This document shows positions 43,978 through 52,430 of a stretch of 64,000 bases of DNA, one piece after another. The notes below the pieces were generated by a model. The model saw only the letters and a program-made list of their open reading frames with translations. It made no database searches and was not told where the DNA came from. A program made the position numbers and the translations under genes. The DNA comes from Candidatus Schekmanbacteria bacterium (GTDB lineage: Bacteria > CSSED10-310 > JACPHN01): NCBI GenBank assembly GCA_016188575.1, contig JACPHN010000124.1, forward strand, positions 53,908-117,907, written 5' to 3'. Within the stretch, counting starts at the first letter, position 1. Each line of letters starts with the position of its first letter.

Positions 43978-45048
43978 ATGATCCGCGTGTTGATCACTGA
44001 GGACTCGAGCTTCATGCGAAACAGCCTGCGGCGCATGCTCGAGACCGGCACGGCGTGTACAGTGTGCGGAATGGCCCGCACCGGAGCCGAGGCCGTCGCG
44101 CTGGTCGCGTCCCTCGCGCCCGACGTGGTTACCCTCGACGTGGAAATGCCGGGCATGGACGGCGTCGAGGCGCTTCGCCGGATCATGGCAGCCCGCCCGA
44201 CGCCGGTGGTCATGGTGTCCGCCTTCACCGCGGCGGGAGCCGAGCTGACCCTGCGATGCCTCGAGCTCGGGGCGGTGGACTTCGTGCAGAAGCCTTCGGG
44301 CGCGGTGTCGCTGGATATGGCGCGGGTGCAGGAGGAGCTCGTGCGTAAGGTCGTCGCCGCCGCGCGCGCCCGCCCACGCGTGCTTCGAGACGGTCCTGCC
44401 CAGCGGGCCGGCGACCGGGTTCGCCTGCCTGATGGTTTACGCCCGGACGCGGGCGGCCTCGCGGCTTTCCCGGTGGTGGGCATCGGTGCTTCGACCGGCG
44501 GGCCGGGGACGTTGCAACGGCTCCTCCCCTGCCTGCCGTCCGAGCTGCCAGCGGCCGTTCTCGTCGTCCAGCACATGCCGGCGGCCTTCGTGCCCGCCTT
44601 CGTTCGACGGCTGAGCGAGTGCTGCGCCTTACCGGTGAGGTTGGCGGAGGACCGGACGCCGCTCGCCCCGGGCTGCATCCTGGTCGCCCCCGGAGACGCG
44701 CACCTGCTGGTCTCCTCCACCAGGCGGCTGCTGCTCGACGACGGGCCGCCGGTGAACGGCTTCCGGCCATCGATCGACGTGACCTTCAAATCGCTGGCAC
44801 AGCACGTCCGGGAGCGTGCCGTCGGGACCGTGCTCACGGGCATGGCAGGGGATGGCGCCGACGGAGTCCGCGCCATCAAGGCCGCCGGCGGGGCGACCCT
44901 TGCCCAGGACGAGGACTCGTGCGTGGTGTTCGGGATGCCGGGCGCCGCGATCGCGACGGGGTGCGTCGAGCGGGTAGCGGCGGCGGGAGCGATTCCGACC
45001 GAAATCGTGCGCATGGTGCTGGCGGCGGCCCGTCGCGTGGAATGCTAG
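43978..45048 (+). CDS. cheB: Chemotaxis methylesterase CheB
   Basis: The protein has 356 residues. The receiver has the acidic pair EDS and phosphoacceptor Asp54 (TLDVEMPGMDGVEAL) with VMVSAFT. A linker leads to the esterase domain with its catalytic triad: Ser in GASTGGP, His in QHMPAAF and Asp in TGMAGDGADG. It removes receptor methyl groups when phosphorylated by CheA. It is the only receiver protein of the operon. Confidence 0.96.
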   Translation: MIRVLITEDSSFMRNSLRRMLETGTACTVCGMARTGAEAVALVASLAPDVVTLDVEMPGMDGVEALRRIMAARPTPVVMVSAFTAAGAELTLRCLELGAVDFVQKPSGAVSLDMARVQEELVRKVVAAARARPRVLRDGPAQRAGDRVRLPDGLRPDAGGLAAFPVVGIGASTGGPGTLQRLLPCLPSELPAAVLVVQHMPAAFVPAFVRRLSECCALPVRLAEDRTPLAPGCILVAPGDAHLLVSSTRRLLLDDGPPVNGFRPSIDVTFKSLAQHVRERAVGTVLTGMAGDGADGVRAIKAAGGATLAQDEDSCVVFGMPGAAIATGCVERVAAAGAIPTEIVRMVLAAARRVEC

Positions 45049-45103
45049 CGATGCAAACGGCTTCTTGCCCCACTCCCGGCGCCAAAGCGAGGAAGGAGTT
45101 ACG

Positions 45104-45883
45104 ATGAGCCAGACCAGGCAGCAGGACAGACCGGAGTCACGCCGGGCAGAGCTGCTCTCCGAGCGGCGTCGTGGCCACTTCAGGGCCGAGGGTGGAGACG
45201 TGCGGGCACCAGACAGCGGCGCCGACCGCAAGTTTGTGACCTTTGCGGTCGGACGCCACACGATGGCTGCCGATGTGGCCTTCGTCCGCGAGATCTCCGA
45301 GCTGCTGCCGGTGGCGCACGTGCCATCGGCGCCGAGCTTCGTCGAGGGCGTGGTGGACCTGCGAGGCACCGTCGTTCCTGTGCTCGACCTGGCGTCTCGG
45401 CTCGGTCTGCCGCGCAACGAGGTCGACGAAGACACGTGCATCCTTTTCGTGGAGCTTGGCGCGCGATTGCTCGGCCTGGTGGTCGACCGCGTCCATCACG
45501 TGGTGTCCCTGCCCGCGGTGGAGGTCACGCCGCCGCCGCCCGAGGCGGTGGGCGAGGGGGTGGGCTGGCTCACCGGCGTCGCTCGTATCGGCGGCGGTCT
45601 GGTGCTATTGCTCGACCTCCCGCGCGTGCTGTCGGCGCGGGAAAGCGCGGCGGCTCTGGGCTGTGCGGCCGCCGGGGCCGATTTGGATCGGGGTGCGGGC
45701 GCGCCGGCGGGAATCCGGCCGGCACCACATTTCCTGGGGGCGGACGGAAGCGAGGCCTACCTCGCCCCGGAAGCCAACACGAGCTCCGCCCAGCGGTCTC
45801 GTCGGCCCGCCGCCGCTCAGAGCGTCAGCCCTGACCAGGCGCTCGGCGCTTCGGACGAAATGGTGATCCCGGAGCGCGCGTAG
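45104..45883 (+). CDS. cheW: CheW-like coupling protein with a C-terminal extension
   Basis: The protein has 259 residues from ATG 45104 behind AGGAAGGAG. After a roughly 40-residue charged N-terminus comes a CheW domain (FVTFAVGRHTMAADVAFVREISELLPVAHVPSAPSFVEGVVDLRGTVVPVLDL, LLGLVVDRVHHVV, LLLDLPRVL). About 90 residues of Ala/Gly-rich, probably disordered tail follow. The two CheW proteins may give distinct couplings or ring assembly. It is the last gene of the operon. Confidence 0.92.
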   Translation: MSQTRQQDRPESRRAELLSERRRGHFRAEGGDVRAPDSGADRKFVTFAVGRHTMAADVAFVREISELLPVAHVPSAPSFVEGVVDLRGTVVPVLDLASRLGLPRNEVDEDTCILFVELGARLLGLVVDRVHHVVSLPAVEVTPPPPEAVGEGVGWLTGVARIGGGLVLLLDLPRVLSARESAAALGCAAAGADLDRGAGAPAGIRPAPHFLGADGSEAYLAPEANTSSAQRSRRPAAAQSVSPDQALGASDEMVIPERA

Positions 45884-46282
45884 GCGACCACGAAAGCGGC
45901 GAGCCGGCCGAGGGCACGCGGCGACGTGAAGCGACCCGCTGCCGGCGGATCTTCCCGCGGTGCCGCCAGCAACCCCGTGACGTGCTGCGTAGCACGAAAA
46001 CGGGCGTCGGAAGATGCTGGATTACACGTGCCGAAACTTGAAAGCGGTGCGACGCCTGGGACCGCGGGCCGCCGGCCCGCATCTTTGGGCCGGATGGCGA
46101 TGCGGGCCAGGGGTCCGCGCACCGAGGCAGAGCAGTTCCCGCCGTCCAGCTTGTGAAGGAGGACCTTCCGACTTTCTGCCGACGCTGAAATGAGGCTGAA
46201 GCTGTTAAGCCCAGTCTACGGCGGGCAACGCACAGAGCCGGCCGGTCGGGTTGGGAATCTCGCTTTGGGCGACGAATCACTA
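45884..46282. other. Intergenic region after the chemosensory operon
   Basis: No gene is supported. A GCGGGCC-GCC-GGCCCGC hairpin (46064-46080) followed by ATCTTT may end operon transcription weakly. The base composition falls sharply from about 46250 towards the next gene. Confidence 0.4.
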
Positions 46283-46310
46283 TTGAAAATCAAACGGCAT
46301 AGTTTATAAT
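46283..46310 (+). promoter_or_regulatory. Promoter giving a predicted leaderless mRNA
   Basis: TTGAAA (46283-46288), a 16-bp spacer and a perfect TATAAT (46305-46310) end seven bases before the ATG at 46318. Transcription would start at or within a base or two of that start codon, and no ribosome-binding site exists. The AT-rich patch contrasts with the GC-rich neighbourhood. Confidence 0.7.
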
Positions 46311-46317
46311 TTCAACT

Positions 46318-47475
46318 ATGTTGCCTCGATCTGCTCACATTGCTCGCATTGCCGACCTGCTGCAAATGTTCCCCGTTGTGGGCATTATCGGCCCACGACA
46401 GGTCGGCAAGACCACACTCGCCCGCCAGGTTGCGGCGACGCACGCACAGGTGAGCTGGTATGACCTCGAGCATCCCCGCGACCTCGCGCGCCTGAGCGAG
46501 CCAGGACTCGCGCTCGAGCCCCTGCGTGGACTTGTTGTCATCGATGAGGTGCAGCGCCGACCGGATCTGTTTCCGCTGCTGCGATCACTCGCCGACCGGC
46601 CGGAGCAACCAGCCCGCTTCTTGGTGCTCGGCTCGGCATCGCCCAACCTTCTACGACAGGGCTCCGAGTCGCTCGCGGGCCGCGTCGTGTTTCACCGCCT
46701 TGATGGCCTGTCGCTCCACGAAGTGGGTAACGCCCGACTCGACGACCTTTGGGTGCGAGGAGGCTTCCCGCGTTCCTTTCTCGCCGCGTCCGCGGCAGCA
46801 TCGGCTGAGTGGCGGGAGGCGTTTGTTGCCAGCTTCTTGGAGCGCGACCTCCCTCAGCTCGGCATCGGTGTGCCCGCCCCGGCCATGCGGCGGTTCTGGA
46901 CCATGCTCGCGCACTACCACGGGCAGATCTGGAATGGCGCCGAGTTGGCGCGCGCCTTCGCGGTTTCCGCCCCCACCGTGAAACGCTACCTCGAGACGCT
47001 GGAGGCAACGTTCGTCGTGCGTACGCTTCGGCCGTGGCACGTGAACATCGCCAAACGTCAGGTGCGAGCACCAAAGGTATATCTCGCGGACACCGGCATT
47101 CTACACACGCTTCTGGGTCTCGCCGACCATGACGACCTTCTTGGCCATCCGAAGGTAGGTGCTTCTTGGGAAGGCTTTGCGCTTCATGAGGTTCTCATGC
47201 GACTGGGTGCCCGGTCGCATGAAGCATACTTCTGGGCTACCCACGCGGGAGCGGAGCTCGATCTTCTCGTGGTTCGTGGCACTCGCCGTCTGGGCTTCGA
47301 AGTCAAGCGGACCGACGCTCCCCGAGCCAGCCGTTCGATCCGGAACGCGATTGCGGACCTCCATCTCCAGCGCGTCGATATCATCCACGCGGGGCCCCAG
47401 ACGTTTCCACTCGCGACAGACGTGCGTGCGGTAGCCCTTTCGTCCCTCGAGCAGGACCTCGAGCCGCTCACCTGA
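46318..47475 (+). CDS. AAA ATPase with DUF4143 domain
   Basis: The protein has 385 residues. The N-terminal AAA_14 domain has Walker A GPRQVGKTT (about 24-32) and Walker B LVVIDEVQRRPDLF. A C-terminal DUF4143 winged-helix and nuclease-like fold follows (YLADTGILHTLLG, LDLLVVRGTRRLGFEVKRTDAP). This large, mobile family has unknown function and is often described near toxin-antitoxin or defence genes. It is a single gene with its own strong promoter and no partner beside it, so it is probably acquired. Confidence 0.88.
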   Translation: MLPRSAHIARIADLLQMFPVVGIIGPRQVGKTTLARQVAATHAQVSWYDLEHPRDLARLSEPGLALEPLRGLVVIDEVQRRPDLFPLLRSLADRPEQPARFLVLGSASPNLLRQGSESLAGRVVFHRLDGLSLHEVGNARLDDLWVRGGFPRSFLAASAAASAEWREAFVASFLERDLPQLGIGVPAPAMRRFWTMLAHYHGQIWNGAELARAFAVSAPTVKRYLETLEATFVVRTLRPWHVNIAKRQVRAPKVYLADTGILHTLLGLADHDDLLGHPKVGASWEGFALHEVLMRLGARSHEAYFWATHAGAELDLLVVRGTRRLGFEVKRTDAPRASRSIRNAIADLHLQRVDIIHAGPQTFPLATDVRAVALSSLEQDLEPLT

Positions 47476-47506
47476 GACCGACCGCAGCCTCTGGAGCGCC
47501 TCCAGG

Positions 47507-48412
47507 CTAGCGTCGCAGCTCCTTGAGCGCCTCCAGCTCCGCGAACGTCCGCGGCCAGTCCTGCCGCAGCAGTTGCGACAGCGCCCGGTCGGCGAGCAAC
47601 CGCCCCTCGGTCTGGCACCCTGGGCAGTAGTTTGCCTCGTTTTCTGCGTACACGATGCGCTGAATCGCGCCGCCACAGCGCGGGCACGCCGCCCCGTACC
47701 GCCCATGGACCGCCATCTCCGGCCGGAACGCCGTGACGTGCTCGGGAAAGCCGTCGCCGGCCTGCTCGCGCAAACGGGCGACCCATGTCTGGAGGATCTC
47801 GACCGCGGCGGCGTGCAGGCGGTCGATCTCATCCGGAGCGAGCTGACCCGTGCGGCGAAACGGTGACAGGCGCGCGGCGTGCAAGATCTCGTCGGAGTAG
47901 GCGTTGCCAATCCCGCTGAACAGCCGCGGATCCGTGAGGACGCGCTTGAGCGTCCGGTTTTCCCGTGCCACGGCGGCAGCAAACTCGGCTCGCGAAGCGC
48001 CGAGCACCTCGAGCCCGCCGCGCTCAAAAGCCCCGAGCGCATCGCGGCCCTCCACGATGTGCAGCGCCGCTCGCCGCTTGCTTCCAGCCTCCGTCAGCAG
48101 CAGCGTCCCCGCGGCGAAATCGAACGCCGCGAGCCCGACTTTTCGCGGCAGCGCCGCCCCCGGTTTGCGCCACGCCAGGCGTCCGGCGATCATCAGGTGC
48201 ATGACGACAAACCGCTCTCCGTCGCAGCCAAACACGATGCGCTTGCCCATCCGGCGCACCTCGTGCACCGTCGCTCCCGCCAGCGATGCCACCGGTGGTG
48301 ACACCGTGCGCAGCACAAACGGGCTGCCGATGCGGATGCCGGCGAGCTCGGCGCCGATGACGCGCCGGCCGATCGCCCCTACGTACGCTTCGATGTCGGG
48401 CAGCTCAGGCAC
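47507..48412 (-). CDS. Fpg/Nei-family DNA glycosylase
   Basis: The protein has 301 residues. The N-terminus is MPELPDIEAYVGAI with catalytic Pro2 and Glu3 and a beta-sandwich lysine (VRRMGKRIVF). The helix-two-turn-helix region is LKRVLTDPRLFSGIGNAYSDEILHAARLSP. The C-terminal zinc finger is CPRCGGAIQRIVYAENEANYCPGCQ. It excises oxidised bases such as 8-oxoguanine or oxidised pyrimidines; which subtype is unclear. It overlaps the upstream MBL gene by eight bases. Confidence 0.9.
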   Translation of the reverse strand: MPELPDIEAYVGAIGRRVIGAELAGIRIGSPFVLRTVSPPVASLAGATVHEVRRMGKRIVFGCDGERFVVMHLMIAGRLAWRKPGAALPRKVGLAAFDFAAGTLLLTEAGSKRRAALHIVEGRDALGAFERGGLEVLGASRAEFAAAVARENRTLKRVLTDPRLFSGIGNAYSDEILHAARLSPFRRTGQLAPDEIDRLHAAAVEILQTWVARLREQAGDGFPEHVTAFRPEMAVHGRYGAACPRCGGAIQRIVYAENEANYCPGCQTEGRLLADRALSQLLRQDWPRTFAELEALKELRR

Positions 48413-49520
48413 GCACGCCCGGCGGTGTCGGCGCGCCGCCGCTCAGAAAGCCTACGAGCAGCGGTTTCGCGAGCTTTTCCGGACGGGCCGCATACCGCGG
48501 GGCCGCACGCAGGTCGTCGACGACCTCGTCGAGGTTGTCGACCCGCAAATACCCGAGCTCGTGCAAATACTCGACGTGTGCCGCGGTCTCGAACAGGGCG
48601 AGCAGCACGCCATATCCCTGCTGCGAGCCGAACAGCGCCCGCGAGATCTGGTCGATCGTGCTTGGGGTTTCATGGCACAGGCCGAGCACCCGGGCCAGCC
48701 GGTCGCGGTGATGCGTGATGGTCTCGTCGATGCGCCGGGCCACGTTCGGCATCGGCGCCTCGTGCGCTCCCAGCGCCAGCGCAAATGGGCCGCGGTCCCG
48801 CAGCTTGACCAGCGAATCGAGATAGTGGCTCAGCCCCATGAACGGCGTGATCGAATGGGGGCTTTGCAGCGGCGTGGTGCGCGCGAGCAGGTGGTCCCCC
48901 GTCAACACGACGTCATCCACGATAATGCAGATCAGGCCCGGGCAGTGTCCGGGCACGTGCACGACCGGCCACTTTCCCGCGATGAGGTCGCCCTCGCGCA
49001 GGTAGCGGTCGGGCTGAATCGGCGCGAAGGCATCCTTGGCGCCGAGGTGGATCGCCTTGAAGTGAGCGACGCGCTCGGCGCGCAGGCCCGCGCGGGACAG
49101 GAAGATCTCGATGTCCCGGGATACCAGCAGGAGCCGTTCGCGAAACGTCTCCAGCACGCGGCTGTCGAGCTCGTGGATGGCGATCGGCACGCCCAGCTCG
49201 CGGAGCGCATGTGCGTTGCTGAAATGGTCGAAATGAGCATGCGTGATGACCGCCTCGGTGAGCCCGCGGAGCGTCCGCTCGACGCCGAAGCGCTCCCCGA
49301 CTTCTACAAGTCGTCCTTCTATGGCGCCCTGGCTCATGATCGTGCCGACATCGACGAGCACGCTCGCGGCGCCATCGTCGATGAGGTACACGTTATTGAC
49401 GTGGTTTGGAAAGGTCTCCACGGGGAGCAAGAAGATGCGCGTGCCCGCGGACGTGGTGACCTCGGCGACCGACCGGGGGCTTCCCTTGGCGTCCGTCGCG
49501 AATTCGCTGATCTTGACCAT
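48405..49520 (-). CDS. Metallo-beta-lactamase-fold hydrolase
   Basis: The protein has 371 residues. Metal ligands are THAHFDHFSNAH, HVPGHCPGLICI and VVLTGDHLLA; FPNHVNNVYLIDDG starts the fold. A C-terminal helical domain of about 120 residues (TITHHRDRLARVLGLCHETPSTIDQISRALF) matches the winged-helix region of glyoxalase II/LACTB2-type enzymes. The substrate is probably a thioester or lactone. It is translationally coupled to the glycosylase. Confidence 0.85.
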   Translation of the reverse strand: MVKISEFATDAKGSPRSVAEVTTSAGTRIFLLPVETFPNHVNNVYLIDDGAASVLVDVGTIMSQGAIEGRLVEVGERFGVERTLRGLTEAVITHAHFDHFSNAHALRELGVPIAIHELDSRVLETFRERLLLVSRDIEIFLSRAGLRAERVAHFKAIHLGAKDAFAPIQPDRYLREGDLIAGKWPVVHVPGHCPGLICIIVDDVVLTGDHLLARTTPLQSPHSITPFMGLSHYLDSLVKLRDRGPFALALGAHEAPMPNVARRIDETITHHRDRLARVLGLCHETPSTIDQISRALFGSQQGYGVLLALFETAAHVEYLHELGYLRVDNLDEVVDDLRAAPRYAARPEKLAKPLLVGFLSGGAPTPPGVRA

Positions 49521-49701
49521 GTTTTTCTACGAGCCTCCGCCGTGGGCGGCCGAAAGGGTGCGGATGCTGGCGGCGCGGTGTGCCGCGCGTTACGATTGTG
49601 AGCATTGCCGCGCACGCGACCAATTGTAAACCCCTTGCGTCAATCGTGGCAGCGATGGCCACGCCTTGGTGTGGCGCGCAACGTTCGACGGCGAGCTCGT
49701 G

Positions 49702-51312
49702 ATGAACGAATCCGAACCCGAATCAGACCTGGTCATTACCGGTGGAACGATCGTGACGAACGCACCGGCACTGCCGCGGGCGGAAGCGCTGGCGGTCAGT
49801 GCGGGCAAAATTGCCGCCGTGGGGAAATGGCGTGAGGTCAGGCGAGTCGCCGCCGCGGGCTGTCGCGTTCTGGATCTCGCCGGCGGCATTGCGGTGCCGG
49901 GCCTGGTCGATGCACACGGGCATATCCTCGGCCTGGGCATGGCGCTGAGCGTGCTTGACGTCGGCTCGTGCCGCAGCGCGGCGGCGGTCGCCGGCGCGGT
50001 TGCCGGTGCGGCGGCGGAACGGAGCGACGGTTGGATTCTCGGCCGCGGATGGAACCACAACGCGTGGGATCCGCCTGTCTTTCCCGACGGTCGCGGCCTC
50101 GACGCGGCGGCCTCCGGCCGCGCCGTGTGGCTGCGCCGCGCCGATGGCCATGCGGGGCTCGCGAGCCCCGCGGCGCTGGCTCTGGCCGGGGTGTCGCGCG
50201 ATACTCCGGACCCGCCGGCCGGCCGCATTGTTCGCGACGCCGCCGGTGCGCCGACCGGCGTGCTGATCGACAGCGCCATGAATCTGGTCGAACGCGTCAT
50301 TCCCGCGGCTCCCGCGGCCGTGGAACGTCGTTGGCTCGAGGCAGCGCTGGCGTGTCTGGCCGATGCCGGCCTGACCGCCGTGCACGACATGGGGTCGCGC
50401 GCGGGCATCATCGCGCACCTGGCGGAGCTATCGCGAGAGGGCAACCTACCCGTGCGGGTGCGCCTCGCGATCGACGCCGGAGACGACCATCTCGACGAGC
50501 AGCTCGCGCGGGGACCGTGGTCGGAAGGCCACCTCGCCGTTGCCGCCGTCAAGCTCTTCGCCGACGGCGCGCTAGGTAGCCGGGGGGCGGCGCTGCTCGC
50601 GGGCTACGCCGACGAGCCGGGCAACCGGGGGCTGCTGCTCGCCACCTCCGCCGAGCTCGCCGGGATCCTCCGCCGCGCGACCGCCGGCGGGTTCCAGACC
50701 TGCATCCACGCGATCGGAGATGGCGCAAACCGCGCGGCCCTCGACGCGATCGCAGCCGCCATGACCCCACCCGAGCGCCACCGCCTGCGCCCGCGCATCG
50801 AGCACGCCCAGGTCGTCCACGATGCCGACTTCGCGCGCTTTCGCCTTATGGCCGTCGTTGCCTCCATGCAGCCCCAGCACGCCGCGAGCGATTTCCCCTG
50901 GGCGCCCAGAGTGCTCGGACCGGACCGATTCCGCGGTGCCTACGCGTGGCGGCGCATGCTGGACGAGGGCGTCGTCGTCGCCTTCGGCAGCGATTTCCCC
51001 GTCGAGCCTCCGGCGCCGCTGGAGGGCCTTCGCGCGGCGGTCACCTGCGCCGAGGACGACGGCGCCAGGCGCCTGACCCTCGGCGAGGCCCTGGCGGCCT
51101 ACACGTCCGGGGCGGCGTTCGCTTCGCACTGCGAGGATCGCCGCGGCCGGCTCGCTCCCGGATTCGATGCGGACATTTCCCTCTTCACCGTCGATCCGGC
51201 GCCGCCGGAAAGCGGAGCCGGCGCGGCGGCGGAGCTGCTTGCGCCCCTCGTGCGCGCGGCCAGACCGCGCGCGACGGTGGTGGCAGGCCGGCTCCGCGAA
51301 GGGCGCGGCTGA
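49702..51312 (+). CDS. YtcJ-like amidohydrolase (PF07969)
   Basis: The protein has 536 residues from ATG 49702 (MNESEPESDLVITGGTIV). The family pattern includes PGLVDAHGHILGLG (metal HxH), GWILGRGWNHNAWD, VHDMGSRAGI, VKLFADGALGSRGAALL, TCIHAIGDGANRAALDAI, RIEHAQVVHDADFARF and FGSDFPVEP with the catalytic Asp. These zinc hydrolases act on cyclic amides or N-acyl compounds; the natural substrate is unknown. The ribosome site is weak. Confidence 0.9.
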   Translation: MNESEPESDLVITGGTIVTNAPALPRAEALAVSAGKIAAVGKWREVRRVAAAGCRVLDLAGGIAVPGLVDAHGHILGLGMALSVLDVGSCRSAAAVAGAVAGAAAERSDGWILGRGWNHNAWDPPVFPDGRGLDAAASGRAVWLRRADGHAGLASPAALALAGVSRDTPDPPAGRIVRDAAGAPTGVLIDSAMNLVERVIPAAPAAVERRWLEAALACLADAGLTAVHDMGSRAGIIAHLAELSREGNLPVRVRLAIDAGDDHLDEQLARGPWSEGHLAVAAVKLFADGALGSRGAALLAGYADEPGNRGLLLATSAELAGILRRATAGGFQTCIHAIGDGANRAALDAIAAAMTPPERHRLRPRIEHAQVVHDADFARFRLMAVVASMQPQHAASDFPWAPRVLGPDRFRGAYAWRRMLDEGVVVAFGSDFPVEPPAPLEGLRAAVTCAEDDGARRLTLGEALAAYTSGAAFASHCEDRRGRLAPGFDADISLFTVDPAPPESGAGAAAELLAPLVRAARPRATVVAGRLREGRG

Positions 51313-51731
51313 TGAACGGCGCGGCCGGGGCATTCCCTTCCCGGCCCCACCGGCCCTCCTGTGCTGCCGGGATCCCGCCGCTTTCGCCAGTGCCACGGTG
51401 GCAAATCGCTTGCTGAGGCGAGATGCTCGGAAAAGTCTGGACACCGGCGAGACACCTCGCGGCGCGGCACCTCGACCACGATCCGGCCGACCTCGTGCGC
51501 TTTTACCACGACGTCCCAAAGGTAGCAGCCTTCGATCTCATGTTTCAATGGTCGAATGGACGATTGCAAGAACGAAGGTCACCAACAGCCATCTGCATCC
51601 AGGCGATGTCCCTGTCTGCGCTCAGCGAGCATCGCGAACAGCCCTCGCGTCAGGCTAACGCGGCGCCTTCCTGGGGCATGCCGGCAACGACAGATGGGTC
51701 GGATGCCGCGCCACCCCCTACACGCTCCCTC
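51313..51731. other. Region without a recognised gene
   Basis: Open frames exist on both strands (for example a plus-strand frame at 51423 with PADLVRFYHDVPKVAAFDLMF), but none resembles a known protein or has a good ribosome site. It is probably decayed sequence at the edge of the accessory region. Confidence 0.4.
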
Positions 51732-51755
51732 GGCCGCCGACGACGGTCGGCGGCC
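51732..51755 (-). terminator. Strong GC hairpin after the BNR gene
   Basis: A perfect 10-bp stem GGCCGCCGAC / GTCGGCGGCC with a four-base loop lies 20 bp beyond the minus-strand stop of the BNR gene. No T-run follows, so it may be a weak terminator or a transcript-stabilising 3' structure. Confidence 0.45.
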
Positions 51756-51774
51756 GTCGCTTCGGAAGACGGGG

Positions 51775-52211
51775 CTATTGGCCCAGGCCATCCGCCGAGC
51801 CAAACCACGTCTGTCCTCGGTCAGTGCTCTTGAGGATACCGTCGTGGCTCACCGCTGCGTAGATGACATCGGCGTCGGTCGCGTCTTGCATGACCTCGTG
51901 GACGGCCCTGTTCGTCGCCGTCAGTTTCTCGAACGTCACGCCATTATTGTCGCTGCGAAGGAGCGCGCCCGTTTGCTGATCGATGTCTTGGTGCCATTCA
52001 CCGTTGGCGACGAGGAGCTCGCTGCTATCCGATGTGAGCACTTCGAGGTCCCTCAGCCAAAGCCCGTCTCCGATGGGCGAGGAGTCGCTCCAGGTAGCGC
52101 CGGCATCTCGGGTCCGAAGGATCTGGGGGTCATCATGCGTGACGAAGAGCTCCGCGTTATCAGCGGGATTGACAGTAAGCGACGAGGCGTACCAGGTATC
52201 TCGGATCCTGC
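51775..52211 (-). pseudogene. BNR-repeat secreted protein, C-terminal half (split by transposon)
   Basis: Minus-strand coding runs from the target duplication to the stop at 51775: RIRDTWYASSLTVNPADN, LRTRDAGATWSD, LLRSDNNGVTF and ILKSTDRGQTWFG. These are three BNR/sialidase-type repeats (x-S-x-D-x-G-x-T-W). An in-frame stop (52240-52242) appears just inside the transposon. The N-terminal half lies on the far side of the element at 57836-58498. Joined after removing 52212-57835 and one CCTGC, the two halves form a continuous frame of 365 codons including the stop. Confidence 0.85.
52207..52211. repeat. Left target-site duplication CCTGC
   Basis: CCTGC directly precedes the TGTTAC end of the transposon and is repeated directly after its other end at 57836-57840. 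In-frame repair of the host gene on removal supports these bases as the duplicated target. Confidence 0.85.
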
Positions 52212-52224
52212 TGTTACGACCCGC

Positions 52225-52430
52225 GTAGTCTCCGGTCTTTTAGTCGCATTCGTCCTGGCTTTTTCCCGTGAATTCAGGCGAGAGTCCCCGGCGTGAATTC
52301 GGGACGGGGGCGGTTGCTCGGAGCAAGCACAGGCTCGGGTTGCGCCGGCGGGGTCCACGTTGTTGAAAGAGCGGGGTGGAAGCGTCATCCTATATCGATT
52401 TCAAACTCAGAGTCGATGGAGGAAGACGCA
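52225..52430. other. Transposon left-end region
   Basis: No gene is seen. It holds two direct copies of CGTGAATTC (52267-52275 and 52292-52300), candidate subterminal transposase-binding sites, and presumably the promoter of the zinc-ribbon gene. A lower-GC patch is present around 52390-52410 (CCTATATCGATTTC). Confidence 0.45.

Noticed and set aside
45926..46156. Small plus-strand open frame after the chemosensory operon
   Set aside because: No ribosome site, no domain, and codon use unlike neighbouring genes.
51423..51833. 136-codon plus-strand frame near the transposon
   Set aside because: The second half is the antisense of the BNR gene end and the hairpin, and nothing is recognised; treated as non-coding.
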